Shown here one piece after another: positions 53,080-64,000 of a DNA stretch of 64,000 bases. The notes under the pieces are model-generated. The model saw nothing but the letters and a program-made list of their open reading frames with translations. It was not told where the DNA came from and made no database searches. Origin of the DNA: Romanomermis culicivorax (Eukaryota > Nematoda > Enoplea > Mermithida > Mermithidae); NCBI GenBank assembly GCA_963922205.1, contig CAWUHX010000042.1, positions 1,364,001 through 1,428,000 of the forward strand, in the 5' to 3' direction. How positions within the stretch are numbered: the stretch's first letter is position 1; every line of letters starts with the position of its first letter. The position numbers and the translations under genes were made by a program.

Positions 53080-56000
53080 GTCAATGTTGTTCTTTATGTT
53101 TTGCCTTCCTTTTCTCATTTTCCTCCTGCAAATCTTTTTTAAATTATAATTTTGTTTTGAGATTTTAAAATTTTATTTCGTAGAATTTTTTCTTTGATGC
53201 AGACCGAGTTGTAAAAAAACGGAAGATTTAGAAAATCCGGACTTGGATTTCAAATTTTTGACGCCAGGCACAAGAATTTTCAGTCAGAAAAGTTTTTACC
53301 CAAAAATGATTGTCTATTATCAGAAAAATTTTGGATCCAGTTTTTATGAACATACTTTTGTTTTTTACTCATTTTCCTCGCGGATAATTTCACAAGCTTC
53401 TTTGGCCATTTTTGATTAATTTATTAGACGATTCTCCATCCTAGCGTAACTTTTTTACGAGACACTTTATTCGGCAATTATTTGGTTTATCTGTCTTTCC
53501 GGACAACTGTTCTGTTTAATTGTGTTTTTATCCTATTGTCCGTTATTAGGCTTATCTGCTCCATTGTTTCTGCATTTCAAGTTTTCTTGGGAAAATTTGG
53601 AATTGTACGTGTACGACTAAAGCTTGTTTGCAGCCATTTTTTAGTTCGAAGTGGATATATCTTCTATATTTTTGCTGTAACTGCTCAATTTCTGCCAGAA
53701 GTTTCAAGGCTCAGCAATTGGAGCCGTTCATGTGCTGAAAAAAACTGGAAACTTTTGCGGTATATTCACGTATTCAATGAAAAACTAATATCATATTATA
53801 TTATATTTACAGTAAAAGAGCTGAATGACGATTCATTCTTACGTTTGTTTAATGATTTTTATAAATGAAGGTGTTCTGTTTTAAGCTCTAATGTCAAACT
53901 TATAGCTAACTTATAACACTTATAACAAACATATAACACTTATAACTAATCGTGGAAGTTTGAAATATGGGAACTGGCTCACCTACAACTATTTTGGTTT
54001 TTTCTCTACCAGTGATTGCTATGCTTTATAGAAAAAACCATCCGAATCTCTAGTTGCATGCACGACTAAATTTTGTATTCCATTATAAAATAATTCTCAC
54101 TTTTTTTACTTCTGTCCTGAAATAACGGTGACAATGTTGAAAGCAAGCGTTTCACTAAGTTTAATTCCAGAAAATGAAGTTTACTGCTGTATCTAGAACT
54201 TCACAAAAAGTCATCACTGCAGCTGTAAGAACGAGTTAAATTCATCAAATTGATTGTTAGTTCATAGGGGTAAATCACAGAATTACAAGTATTTTGATTT
54301 TATCAGTTGATCTTAAAAAAATAATCACATGTGTTCATATCAACCAGAAGAGCTAAAATCCTACCGTTTTCTGAAAATTGTACCCCATGTGATGAATGCT
54401 TTCTCATGGTTATTTTGAGAGTTGAGGTGCCCAAATAAATGCATAAGCAGATGGAAGACTATGTAAAATCTGACTGTTAGAGATTTTCAAGTGAAATTTT
54501 GGCTATGAGAGTAGGTATGAGCTTTAGAAACAATCAATATTCGTACCAAAGTGCATTTTTTGCCCAATCAATCAATCGGACAGAATGGGATTATTATTGG
54601 TAAATACTGATACCGCTCAAACATGTACAAAGTTTTTCCGTGTGGAAAAAGTTCCTACTCTGATCGGTCAAGAAGCTTATAAAACTCAGCTAAATTTTAT
54701 GAGCCATGCAAAAAACAAAGCAACTTGGGGAAGACCTTTTCAGCTTTTATTTGCGAAAACCACGTCTTTCTATCTGTTACTGATCCGAAAATTCAGTAGA
54801 CTTTGAGTTAAAATTTTTCGAATATCCCGTACTCTATGTATAGAAAAATTATAGAAGATCAGAGATGAAATTACTTTTCTTCTTCCAGAATTTGAGAGAA
54901 GTTATTACAAATATAGTTCAAATTCCGCACATCGAAGTGATAATTTGAAAAAAAACGAAAAATTATTCAAATGATTACGAGTATAATTTCAAAAAAATAA
55001 AGTATCGATTCTGATTCTGTATTTATCGTTTAGTTTCCGGATAACTAACCTACTGTAAATTATGTCGTCTATAAAAGTAAACCGGTGCGGAAATTATTAT
55101 TGGAACAGTTCAAATCGAAGGCGTAAGTTCAGCTTTCATCCTGAGCTCCGAAATCAGTTTCCAATTCTGTATCACTTCCTTAATGGATGCATCAAATTTT
55201 TATTGTCGATAAAGTCTTTTTTCCATTTTAAGATACTAAATCTGAAAATCTCGCCTTTGTTCTAATAAAGCCGGATATAACCTTTTCTTTCAGTGTCAAT
55301 GGATATCATTCTGCGAAATGTTTTTCTTTTCATTTCCTAGCCGTGCGATGAGATCACGCTGGCACGGATTGAGTTTTTCTGAAAGTCACATACAATGTAG
55401 TTCAAAGAGTATCACCCATATTCTATTGTGTATTTCCAATTAGAAAAAAAGACGAAATTTTTTCGGGTAAAATCCCTACAAATGATCGCCAGGTAAATAA
55501 GTTATCAAAGTTCGGCTAAATGCTCTATACTCCATTGATTTCGAAATGATCGATGCAGCGAGGACAGCCAAACTTTTATTTGAAATTATGGAAGGCTCGT
55601 TGACTTTATTCAAAAAATTTTTCCTTCATGATACAAACTCCTTGATGATCACTCTTTACAACTGTTTCAAGATTATCGAAATTGATTCCCTCATATCTAG
55701 TGAAGCTGCGTTTGTGGGTACTGAGACTGCTGCATCGATCATTACAAAATGACTAGAGTGCTGCATTACGAAAACACGACCATTTTTTAATACAATGACT
55801 GTCCACATGTTGTTCAAAAGTGTTCAACTTCAAATGAGTTGATTCACAAACATTCAATTTTCTGTGTGTCAGTATAGAGAACTCGTCAGACGAACAATTC
55901 TACTTGTCTATCTTGACTATAGTCCATTTATTTTCAACTGATGCTCAAAAAACAAAGAAATTTGTTGGCAGATATGATGAACTTGCGCCGCATGCCAACA

Positions 56001-56173
56001 TTTTTTGTCAAGTCCTGCTTTTTAGAATCGGTCAGACAAGAAAAGGCGGCCAAGTACGCAAGTACTTTATTATTGGAATGAGCATATTACTACGTTTCAT
56101 GGTTGATTTGAAGAAAGTTTTGAAGAAAAACATACTGATATGAAACTTGTGCACATAATTAAGAGTAAGTACC
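53080..56173. other. Gene-free stretch
   Basis: AT-rich, with only short unconvincing reading frames (53482-53868 and 55546-55752 have no recognisable domain). Confidence 0.35.
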
Positions 56174-56429
56174 TATAGTTTGTTTTTTTATAAAATGCCT
56201 CAAAACGGGCAAAGTACAGATATAAAGCAACGTGGTCAAAAACGCGTAACACAAAGTCTTTAAAGTAAGATTTTTCATCCAAAAAATTGTTGATGGTCGA
56301 TTGAATAAGCTGACAAATTTTCAGTCTCAAACAGCGAATGGTTTAGCAGAAAGTTATAAAAATCTAAAATTGTACTTGCTTTCTAGTATATGATTTATTT
56401 GGTTATCATTTCATGAAAAACAGACTATG
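56174..56429 (-). mobile_element. CTATAGTC-type MITE
   Basis: CTATAGTTTGTTTTTTTATAA at the left and TTCATGAAAAACAGACTATG at the right, full length. Confidence 0.65.
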
Positions 56430-56545
56430 ACAATGATTTTGGCCAAGAGTCTGAAGAATGATTTTTGAAAATTCAACGTATGTTTCCTCCTGATCAATCA
56501 AAGTTTCTTAGCCAAGAGACTCCGCTATATGTTCGAGTAATTATC

Positions 56546-56951
56546 ATACATGCACGTGGGGGTTTTGACCCCCAGCAGATTTTGTTTGAGCCCCAGCAGA
56601 TTCTTGCTGACCCCCAGCAGATTCGACTACACTAGCAATGATCGCGAAGATGACGAAGGAAAATGAGCAAGAGAGAAGAGAAAGTCGCTATAAAAATGGG
56701 AATGATGCTGTTGTTTAACAATTTTTCTAAACAGAGCATACTTGAAGTCCAAAAAAGTAACCTTAACACTTTAAAAAGTGCAGTCTAAGCAAATAAATTC
56801 ACATATCTGACTAATATAAAATGAAGAATATGCTGCTTGGATGTTAGAAGACCCATTAGAGATATTTTTTCGTAATCAAGAACGAAAAAAGTTGTATTGC
56901 ATCTCCTGTCCTGGCTAACCCCCAGCAGAATTTCTATGCTGTGCATGTTTG
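56546..56951 (+). mobile_element. MITE with CCCCCAGCAGATT repeats
   Basis: A 9-bp duplication GTAATTATC (56537-56545 and 56952-56960) flanks a 406-bp unit whose ends ATACATGCACG and GTGCATGTTTG are weak inverted repeats. CCCCAGCAGATT occurs three times with a period of about 21 bp at 56570-56625 and once more near the right end (about 56917). Confidence 0.7.
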
Positions 56952-56960
56952 GTAATTATC

Positions 56961-59196
56961 CATCCGAAATATCATATGGCTCTTTCATTCTTTCCATGAG
57001 GCTAAAAAATAGCTGTGAATTTTTGACTGAATCGAACACGACTAGTTAGCTTAGGAACTCATGGATGAGCGTAACACGTTGCGTATCTTGAGTCTGTGTG
57101 AGGCGATTCTCATCCAGTTCTTCATTCCACGTACTCCCAATGCAACGAATCGGAAATTTAAAAAACGTTATCGGCAAAATTATCTGACTGAAAGCTAGGC
57201 TGCGATGTAAAAAACTACACTATGTTAGCTTTTCTGATTGCGGAATTATCGAAACAAGTATGAATGACTTTTTTGTAGACCATGTTGCACGATATAATAT
57301 CTAATTTGCCACTTCATCAAACATGGTACTTCTTTGCACCTGCTTCGCCATTATCGTATCTGAGCCGGATATCACCACCAGCTGAAACATGCAAACGAAA
57401 TAAGTTTATTAAATTAGCATATTTGCCCATGTCTGTCCAGTAAACAACACATGTTGTTTGCATGAAAGTTGATTTTTTCTCTTGGTAGAACTTTTTTCCA
57501 TTTTTTTTAGTTTTTCGTCCCATGATAAGTGTGCGTCATTGTAATTTGTTTAAGCACTCAAGTTAGACATCCAAGGTATGTTGGGATAAATATCCCGAGT
57601 CTCCGAACTATTGAATATACCTGCCTTTGCAAGCCATCTAGGGTTGCAGATGCGTAAATTACACTTTTAATCAGACGGCTTTTTATCAAATGGTAAAAAC
57701 AAAATTCCTCCGAAAATTTACGAGTAAATTTTACGGTCATAAAATATGGCAGTTTGTAGCATATTTTTTGCATGTGTATGTAGTTGGTACAAAATTTCGA
57801 AAAAGTATGATGACTGAAGAACTTCCTAATTTTGATAATATTTTCTCGTTCATCAAATTTTCACTACTCTCATTTGTCGAAATCCACTTTTTATAAGCCG
57901 CATCTTTGAAGCATTTCCTTAATGCTTTTATCTATGCTGAACTTATTTTGTTGAAAACTTCAGAGCTGCATTTTGAACAATAACGATACATTTTTTTAAA
58001 TCCAAACTTTTTTCGAAAAATTTGGTCATTTTTTCTAAACCTGCGGAAAAGTACAGTAGCATTACAGAATGTTCTCGTATTCTGTAATGCTATTAGCTCA
58101 TCTTGATTTGAACTAGGAACACTTTAGGGTATGACTCGTTACCGATACAAGCCCATAACCGCTGCCCATGAATGCTACCAGGTCCATTATCATTACCGTG
58201 ACAAGTGTATATTCCTCATCATAGGGTAAGTTACATACAGTAAAGGGCACATTACAGCGGACATATTGACGCTACAAGTGAGGATTTTTAGATCATTCAC
58301 AAAATTAAGAAAATGATGGAATTCGAAATACGTTTTCATTAACTGCAATCGGTACATTAGGCTAATACGATTTTGAAAAAAGTTAGAGTAAGAAAGTTCT
58401 AGAAAATTAGATCTATAGTCTATTCATTTTCAAATGGACCTCGGAAATGAGCCTTCAAAGAAATCAGTGAGTAGACAATGGACCTACCTGGTAGGTCGAA
58501 ATCTTTTTTCTTAATTTGTTCGCCTAACTCCTACAGTCAACTCGGGAAAAAAGGTGCCCACATACGCAGGTTGTTTATTATTTGCATGGACATCTTTCTG
58601 CGCACCGAGACTCAGTTGGAAAAATTAGACTAATCATGTTGAGAAAAATGCTGCTCATAAAAACGCTTAATCATGATCAATAAGTTAATTTCAAGGCGCC
58701 CCTAAATATTCTCTGTTGAAGTCTTTGATCGTAATCTATATCATTTTAAAGCTCAAACATTTCACTAAAGAAATAATCTTCAAGTCCTGGATTCTCTCAA
58801 CTTATTCTTTGAACCATACTTTTCGAAGAATTGAAAAAATGAGAAAAAAACTTGAATTTCCATAAGCATTGTGATTCAAGTTTCTCAAATGGAAGTTACG
58901 TTGAAAGAATCTAATGAGTGACCGAACGTCAAACATGGAGAATTATAAACGTCTTGAAAATCGCCAAAAATCCAACAGAAATTTCAGACATAAGCTCCTT
59001 CTCACCGAAAAAAATATACTATAAAAGTGTTATCCGGCAATCGTTAAATATCAATGAGGCTCATTCGTTTTTTCACGACTTTGCAGGAGAATTTTGTAAA
59101 CGATGGAAGCCACTAAATTTTTACGGAAGACGAAAAATTATAAATTATGAAGTACATGACTATGAATTTTCATACCTCACTGAACTCTTTTAGTCG
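56961..59196. other. Gene-free stretch with a dispersed repeat and a hairpin
   Basis: 57660-57810 is a second copy of the repeat at about 51390-51745. TAGCATTACAGAAT and its complement form a perfect 14-bp-arm hairpin at 58057-58092. No gene is supported. Confidence 0.4.
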
Positions 59197-59450
59197 TGTG
59201 CAGAAAACATGAAGAACATCAAGCGGAACATTCGCCCCACAAGCACCGAATAAATTTTTTGTCATGGTCAAAAACTTATTTGGTGGCGGTGATTGGCTTG
59301 TCACGATTATGAACCCATCAAAAACGTAGCGGCAATGAGCTAACGACCCCCCCCCCAATTGCACTTTGACCAATAAGCCGTGACGATACACTAAGGTGCA
59401 GTCGTGTTCTTCATCTAAAACCCTTAAACTTGATGTTGCATCCAAGTCAC
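59197..59450 (-). CDS. Possible internal exon, protein unknown
   Basis: On the - strand an open stretch of about 85 residues reads like real protein (balanced composition, Cys-Arg-Tyr-Val-Phe-Asp-Gly-Phe-Ile-Ile-Val-Thr, which resembles a strand pair in a PH-like fold). It ends in a good donor, GAG then GTATGA, at about 59197. The acceptor is not clear and no neighbouring exon was found. I do not recognise the family. Confidence 0.3.
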
Positions 59451-61598
59451 GGAGCCAGACCCCGATTTTTTAACAGGCACTACAGCCGCAACAGAAGATA
59501 CGTAAACGTGCAGCCAGCACTGGTAGAGCAGCGACCACCCGGTGTGTAGGAACCAGCTTTAAATGAAAAGTGGTACCACTGCTGGCACCACATTAACGGA
59601 GGCTAGGGCCAATTCTTGCAGGTGTTGAGATCATGTTCAATCTCATCTGTTGTACCCAAAAAAATTGCCAACGGAAACTATTCTAGTCGACATGAACTAC
59701 AGGATTTTTGTTGAAAATGCTTTTCAATAGATGCGATGTTGGTAACCAAGTTTCGACGAATAAACATTCTCTAGGATGAAAGGTAAGTGTTATTCGGATG
59801 ACAGTATTAATCAGAGGGATATTAAATAAATGGTGCTCTGTCATATAAATGATGGTTGCGTCATTAAGAAGCTATATTTATAGTCCTTTTTACCTCTCTT
59901 TAAATTGAAAAATTACGAGAACTAGTACTGTTCTTTACACTAAATTTTTACTCTAGAAGTTTTTACTCTCAAAGATTGTCAAAGATGAATTGACTATGCA
60001 CCCAAGTTTCTAGCTTTATGGAATATAATATTTGGTTTTAGCAGAAAATTGTAGAAATGTGAAAGGGTACTAGCTTCTCAGTCTTATTACTTAGAAGCAT
60101 TTAAAAAAACATTCTTGGCTTTTGTTTGCTTGCTGGTGGTGGTACGTGTCCGCTAAAACTTTACTCTACTTAATATAATGTCTCCTAACCGGGAGGCGTA
60201 CTAATTTGATTGGGTTTTCTCTTCTTGCACTCGGTTGATGAGGAAGTTGTACAAGATTTTTACCCCCCACTTCTCACTGTAATGTCATTCGAGAGCTCAT
60301 TTACCAGCTGGATGAATATGCTACTGTGGGTAGCATATTTTTTTCTAAATGAGTTATTTGTAGGGTAATATTATTAATTAAGGGCTTATGCCATAATAAC
60401 CCAAAATTTCATTTTGTATGCTGCTGCTTTCGAGGGAAAGGCTTCATTCAGGTGAAACTTGACTCCAGCTATAGTAAGCACACATTGGCTCGTGAGGTTG
60501 GTGGGGTTTGACTCACACCTGCTCATAGCGGAAAAGTAAAATCCCAGGATTATCCATGTGCTGTGGTTCAGGCCAGGGATTTACCGTCAGACGATTTAAA
60601 AAGAAAAGTCAGTCAAAACTGATGGTTATCGAAATACAGATAGAAGTCAATAATAATTTAGACCAAAAACAGTCACATCGGTATGAGTGTGGCCAGTCAT
60701 AATTTTATGACTTGTATTAAATTTTATGAGCACAACAATTTTTAAGCACAACAAATAAGTTACAGGAATTTACATTTTGACCATTTTTGTCTTCTGATAA
60801 TGCCAGCGAAGTAAAAGTTCAATGTGTCTACAATTTCACAGACAGCCAAGGAAAAGACAAAACATCTGATTACTGCACAAGAAAATTGGTTGCAGAATAT
60901 GAATTTTGGAAATATATGTACTTGCTGTCCGGCAATTTTAGGATTTATCCTCCCTAAAGTTCGAGCCATGCCCATGTGTCATTTGGCATTTCCAGGAAAA
61001 TGTTTGACCTAATCCAGATAGGTGTTTGACTCTACCCAAATAACGACTTTTCAGCGCGAACAGAGAGTTTATTCATCCAAAAAGCAACAAATTGGGCATC
61101 AGTCGTTGTATATCTCATTGAGATACCTCAGATATATCTCGTTGATTTCTACTATGATTTAAATGACGTACTTTTATTTTTGACGGAGCTATGGACGGCC
61201 AAAGTTTGACAACAATTTGCTTGACCTCCTACACATTTTCGTTGCCGTCGATGTATGATCGTAAGGTTCTGTTTTTGGAATTGTATATGGTCTTGAAATG
61301 TATATATTTAAAAAAGCTTCAGGGATTGCACATTTTGGGCTGCTGCTGCCTATTTCACTCTATATAGCTCTATGTTAACAGAAACATCGGAAAGCAAGTA
61401 ACATTTTATATTTTAATTTTTTGAGTAAACCCCATATAACACTGAATTAAAAATTTGTTTGTGGAGCCATATCAACGTTTGACAAGTTTATGGAATTTTG
61501 AGTGAATAATTTAAAGGATATAACTTTTTCTGAGTTTCAAATAAGTGTTTTCTAAAGAGTGTATTTAATTTACACTCAAGGATAAAAGTTAAGATTCT
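59451..61598. other. Gene-free stretch
   Basis: A diverged CTATAGTC-type MITE lies at about 59880-60115 and a partial one near 61390-61440. Nothing else is recognised. Confidence 0.35.
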
Positions 61599-61849
61599 AT
61601 AGCCTGTTTTTCTTGAAATGCTTCTAAATAATGAAAGTGGAAAGCCAGTAGTATTTCAAATTTTCACGATTTTCTCATAAACAATATATCGCATAGGACT
61701 GACAGTTTTTCAGCATACTGACCTCATCTTTAACAATTTTTCGAGTGAAAAATTTTACGGTAGGCGCGCTATGTAAACGTTTTTGACGACAGTACTGTTT
61801 TGTGTCACTTTTCTATTTGGAAGCATTTTATAAAAAAAACCGACCATAG
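61599..61849 (+). mobile_element. CTATAGTC-type MITE, well preserved
   Basis: TATAGCCTGTTTTTCTTGAA at the left and GGAAGCATTTTATAAAAAAA then CCGACCATAG at the right. The 251-bp unit is nearly collinear with 35803-36055. Confidence 0.7.
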
Positions 61850-64000
61850 TCTCTAAACTCAATATCTGACACTCCAGAAGCGCATTAGGTCTGTTGCATA
61901 GAAGGCTAAAGATATTAAAAGTTAAGAAAACCTATAGCTCCATTAGATTGGGACTCGTAAATGTCAAATCAATTGTGAAGAGGACTTTTTTGATTCATTG
62001 TGGAAAACGCACTCACAGTATCCTCCTTTTGCGTTGAAAATATCAAATAACTATAAAACAATAGTTATTGACGCTGAAAATTTTCTGCCTTCCATTAATT
62101 GGATAAACATTTCATGGGCATAGTCCAACGAAAAAGAAGCCATCTTTTGTTATTTCATGCGATTCATAGAAAGCTTATGAAACTGGGAAAAATCGTTCAT
62201 CTGAATATCTTGTAATATACAGGTGTTCTTCTATGTCGAGAAAAACTACTGTCTTAAAAAAGTCGCACTGCCATAAGTATAATTTTGTTGACTTATGAAA
62301 TACTCTTAGCAGCTCAAAACAGAAGATTCAATGAGAAAAAAGAGAAAATCGAACAAGAGAAAAGAAAAAACAAAAAGGGAAAAAGAAAAAGAGAACAGGA
62401 AAAAAGAAAAAAAAAAGAAAAAAGGAAAAAGAGAAAAACATAAAAAAGAAAAAAGAACATCATAGTCGAAATAGTCATCAGAGTCAACTCGAGAAAGAAG
62501 GTATCAATTGTGCAAGTTAAATTATTTGCACGAGCATCTTGTTTTGTCACCAAGGCATTGCGATTGCAATATGTCGTAAGATAATGACATTTCTGCAGCA
62601 TTCACAGCCAAGAACAATATTTAGCGATTATCACACCGGAGAAAACGTTTCATAACCGAAAGTATTGTACTATGAAGGCTACTCCTGTCGTCAGCAGTCA
62701 CGCGTGCGTACTAACACGCAGTATCCTAGTGAGAACAATGAATTTGCGGTTTAGTGTCTGAAAAACGGCCCATCAAAAAGTTTGTAGTTTCTCAGCCAGA
62801 GATGTTCGGGTCAAGTTCACTTGATAGCCTCCTGTCTACTCTAGTTTATCATCTTAAAATTCGATATCTCTATCTTCACTGCATCATGAGCATATTTTGA
62901 GGGAGAGTACCCTGCCTCATATCAGTCGGACCTAGTACCCAAATGTTGGACCCCTCTTCCCAACTCGGAAATTGTGCAAATATGCGTTTTTCGGCTTTTT
63001 TTGGACAATTTTCCGAAATTTTCGGGTTTTTATCCGACGGGTATTCCATCCAACAAATTTGAATTTAACCCTCACCAACTGACTACAAGTCCTACAGCTA
63101 TGACCATGGACTGTACTCATTAAATGTAAATCACTGCCTTTTCTTATCAATTCTTATTCAATTTTCTTATAAAGTAATCATCAGTATTACTGCAACATGA
63201 GTTTATTGCAAAAAGGCTTCACCACTATTGATTTTTCGCTATCATGAATATTTTTCTCCAAATGCAATTAATTTCGTTTCTTGATTTTTATCCCGACAGT
63301 CAAGAAACGGTTTTTTACTTGAAAATTTTTGGCATGTGGTTGATCAATGGGTGGGCGGTTACTTTGGCCATGTGTCAGAAATCACCAAGGAGATACGCGA
63401 CAAAATAATGTTACTGAGCTGCTTGAAACGCTAGGTGCGATTCGGCACTGTCCTTCAAAATTTACCTTTCATTCTTGGTTAGTCAATAAAGTGAGCACTT
63501 TTTTCAGTTATTCAATTAGCAAGCATGTACTGTTTTATTTTGTTATCATTTTCTGCTCAACCACATGTCATATGAGTGGGAACTTTGTGACCCCATCACC
63601 AACAGTTTTCGGTTCAGTCTGTCTTATAGTGTTTGTAAATTAAAAATGACAAAAGATAATATGCACTTTCTTCGAAGTCGTTTCCACGAGGCTTTCCCTA
63701 TAGAATATTTACCCTAAAACAATGTTAACTCAGTAATTGTTATTCTCGCTAATGAATTTTGATGCTCATAAAAACGCTTGGGTTGTTGTGGCTTTAGGCT
63801 TGACAGGAATAACAAGTCAGGAAGTAGTAGCGTTTGACACCAAAAATGCTCAGACTTTCTCAACACAGCAGAAGCATAATTTCTATTAATTTAATAATAG
63901 ACTATGAAATTATGTATGTTGTTCAAATGAGGAGCATAAGTTCAAACCGGTTGTAGATTTTTGAATGTGATTCAGGTTCTGTTCTTGTCTTCTTTTCTTT
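61850..64000. other. Gene-free stretch with a purine tract
   Basis: A GAAAAA-type purine run of about 125 bp lies at 62330-62457. An exon-like patch at about 63299-63500 ends in an AAA then GTGAGC donor but has stops in every long frame. No gene is supported. Confidence 0.4.

Noticed and set aside
57317..57773. Minus-strand frames with a Tyr-Trp-Thr-Asp stretch that recalls LDL-receptor class B repeats
   Set aside because: Only one such motif is present, splice borders do not fit, and 57660-57810 is a dispersed repeat found again near 51.4-51.7 kb.
58918..59193. 91-codon + strand frame
   Set aside because: Low-complexity composition, no domain, no splice or promoter context.
62314..62601. 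Phe/Leu-rich minus-strand frame
   Set aside because: It is the complement of a simple purine tract.
63299..63500. Exon-like patch after a TCCCGACAG acceptor and before an AAA/GTGAGC donor
   Set aside because: Each frame has a stop inside it and no protein family was recognised.
1..64000. CRISPR array or prokaryotic operon
   Set aside because: Introns, LTR retroelements, hAT-like elements and the CAF-1 gene show this is animal nuclear DNA; no spaced identical repeats of CRISPR type are present.

Overview
This is eukaryotic, AT-rich, repeat-dense animal DNA. The one confidently identified host gene is the p60 (WD40) subunit of chromatin assembly factor 1 (CHAF1B). It lies on the + strand from 22264 to 46558 and is cut into eleven short exons separated by introns of up to 12 kb. 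The protein is too diverged to name the species. A TTTTTTCAG acceptor just upstream of the start codon, a short TTAGGC array at 49165-49186 and the transposon spectrum would fit a nematode or another invertebrate, but this is only a suggestion. Almost everything else is mobile DNA, most of it decayed.

Layout. 1-9.7 kb: a decayed Metaviridae (Gypsy-type) LTR retroelement on the + strand. An envelope-like glycoprotein reading frame sits between gag and pol and runs in frame into the protease. 10.2-19.1 kb: a nest of hAT-like non-autonomous elements inserted into each other, many proven by 8-bp target duplications, with a pogo/Tigger-like transposon (14001-16687) inserted at a TA inside one of them. 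19.4-20.9 kb: another self-nested family of the same style. 22.3-46.6 kb: CHAF1B. Its introns hold further hAT-like elements, a tRNA-derived SINE, a many-layered nest around a dead hAT transposase (30.5-34.1 kb), a 1.3-kb hAT-like element with a perfect 8-bp duplication (35225-36527), and an 8.1-kb LTR element on the - strand (36620-44759) that has lost most of pol. 46.6-64 kb: a solo LTR (47414-48311), an inverted diverged copy of the first element's LTR (49722-50085), scattered small MITEs, a few exon-like reading frames I cannot name, and long stretches with nothing recognisable.

The most unusual signal is a 17-nt GC palindrome, CCGGCGCTTCGCGCCGG or a close variant, repeated about 22 times in this AT-rich DNA. 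It sits inside several hAT-like families at set positions, about 140-170 bp from one end and, in two of the families, again about 345-376 bp from the other. The families share this hairpin, and most share a roughly 60-bp block next to it. Their terminal 'words' differ (FCCTC, TTCCACA, TTGCACA, TTCCGCAC and TTGCGCAC types) and recur in both orientations near the ends. This looks like a modular supergroup of elements with exchangeable end-recognition words around a conserved core.
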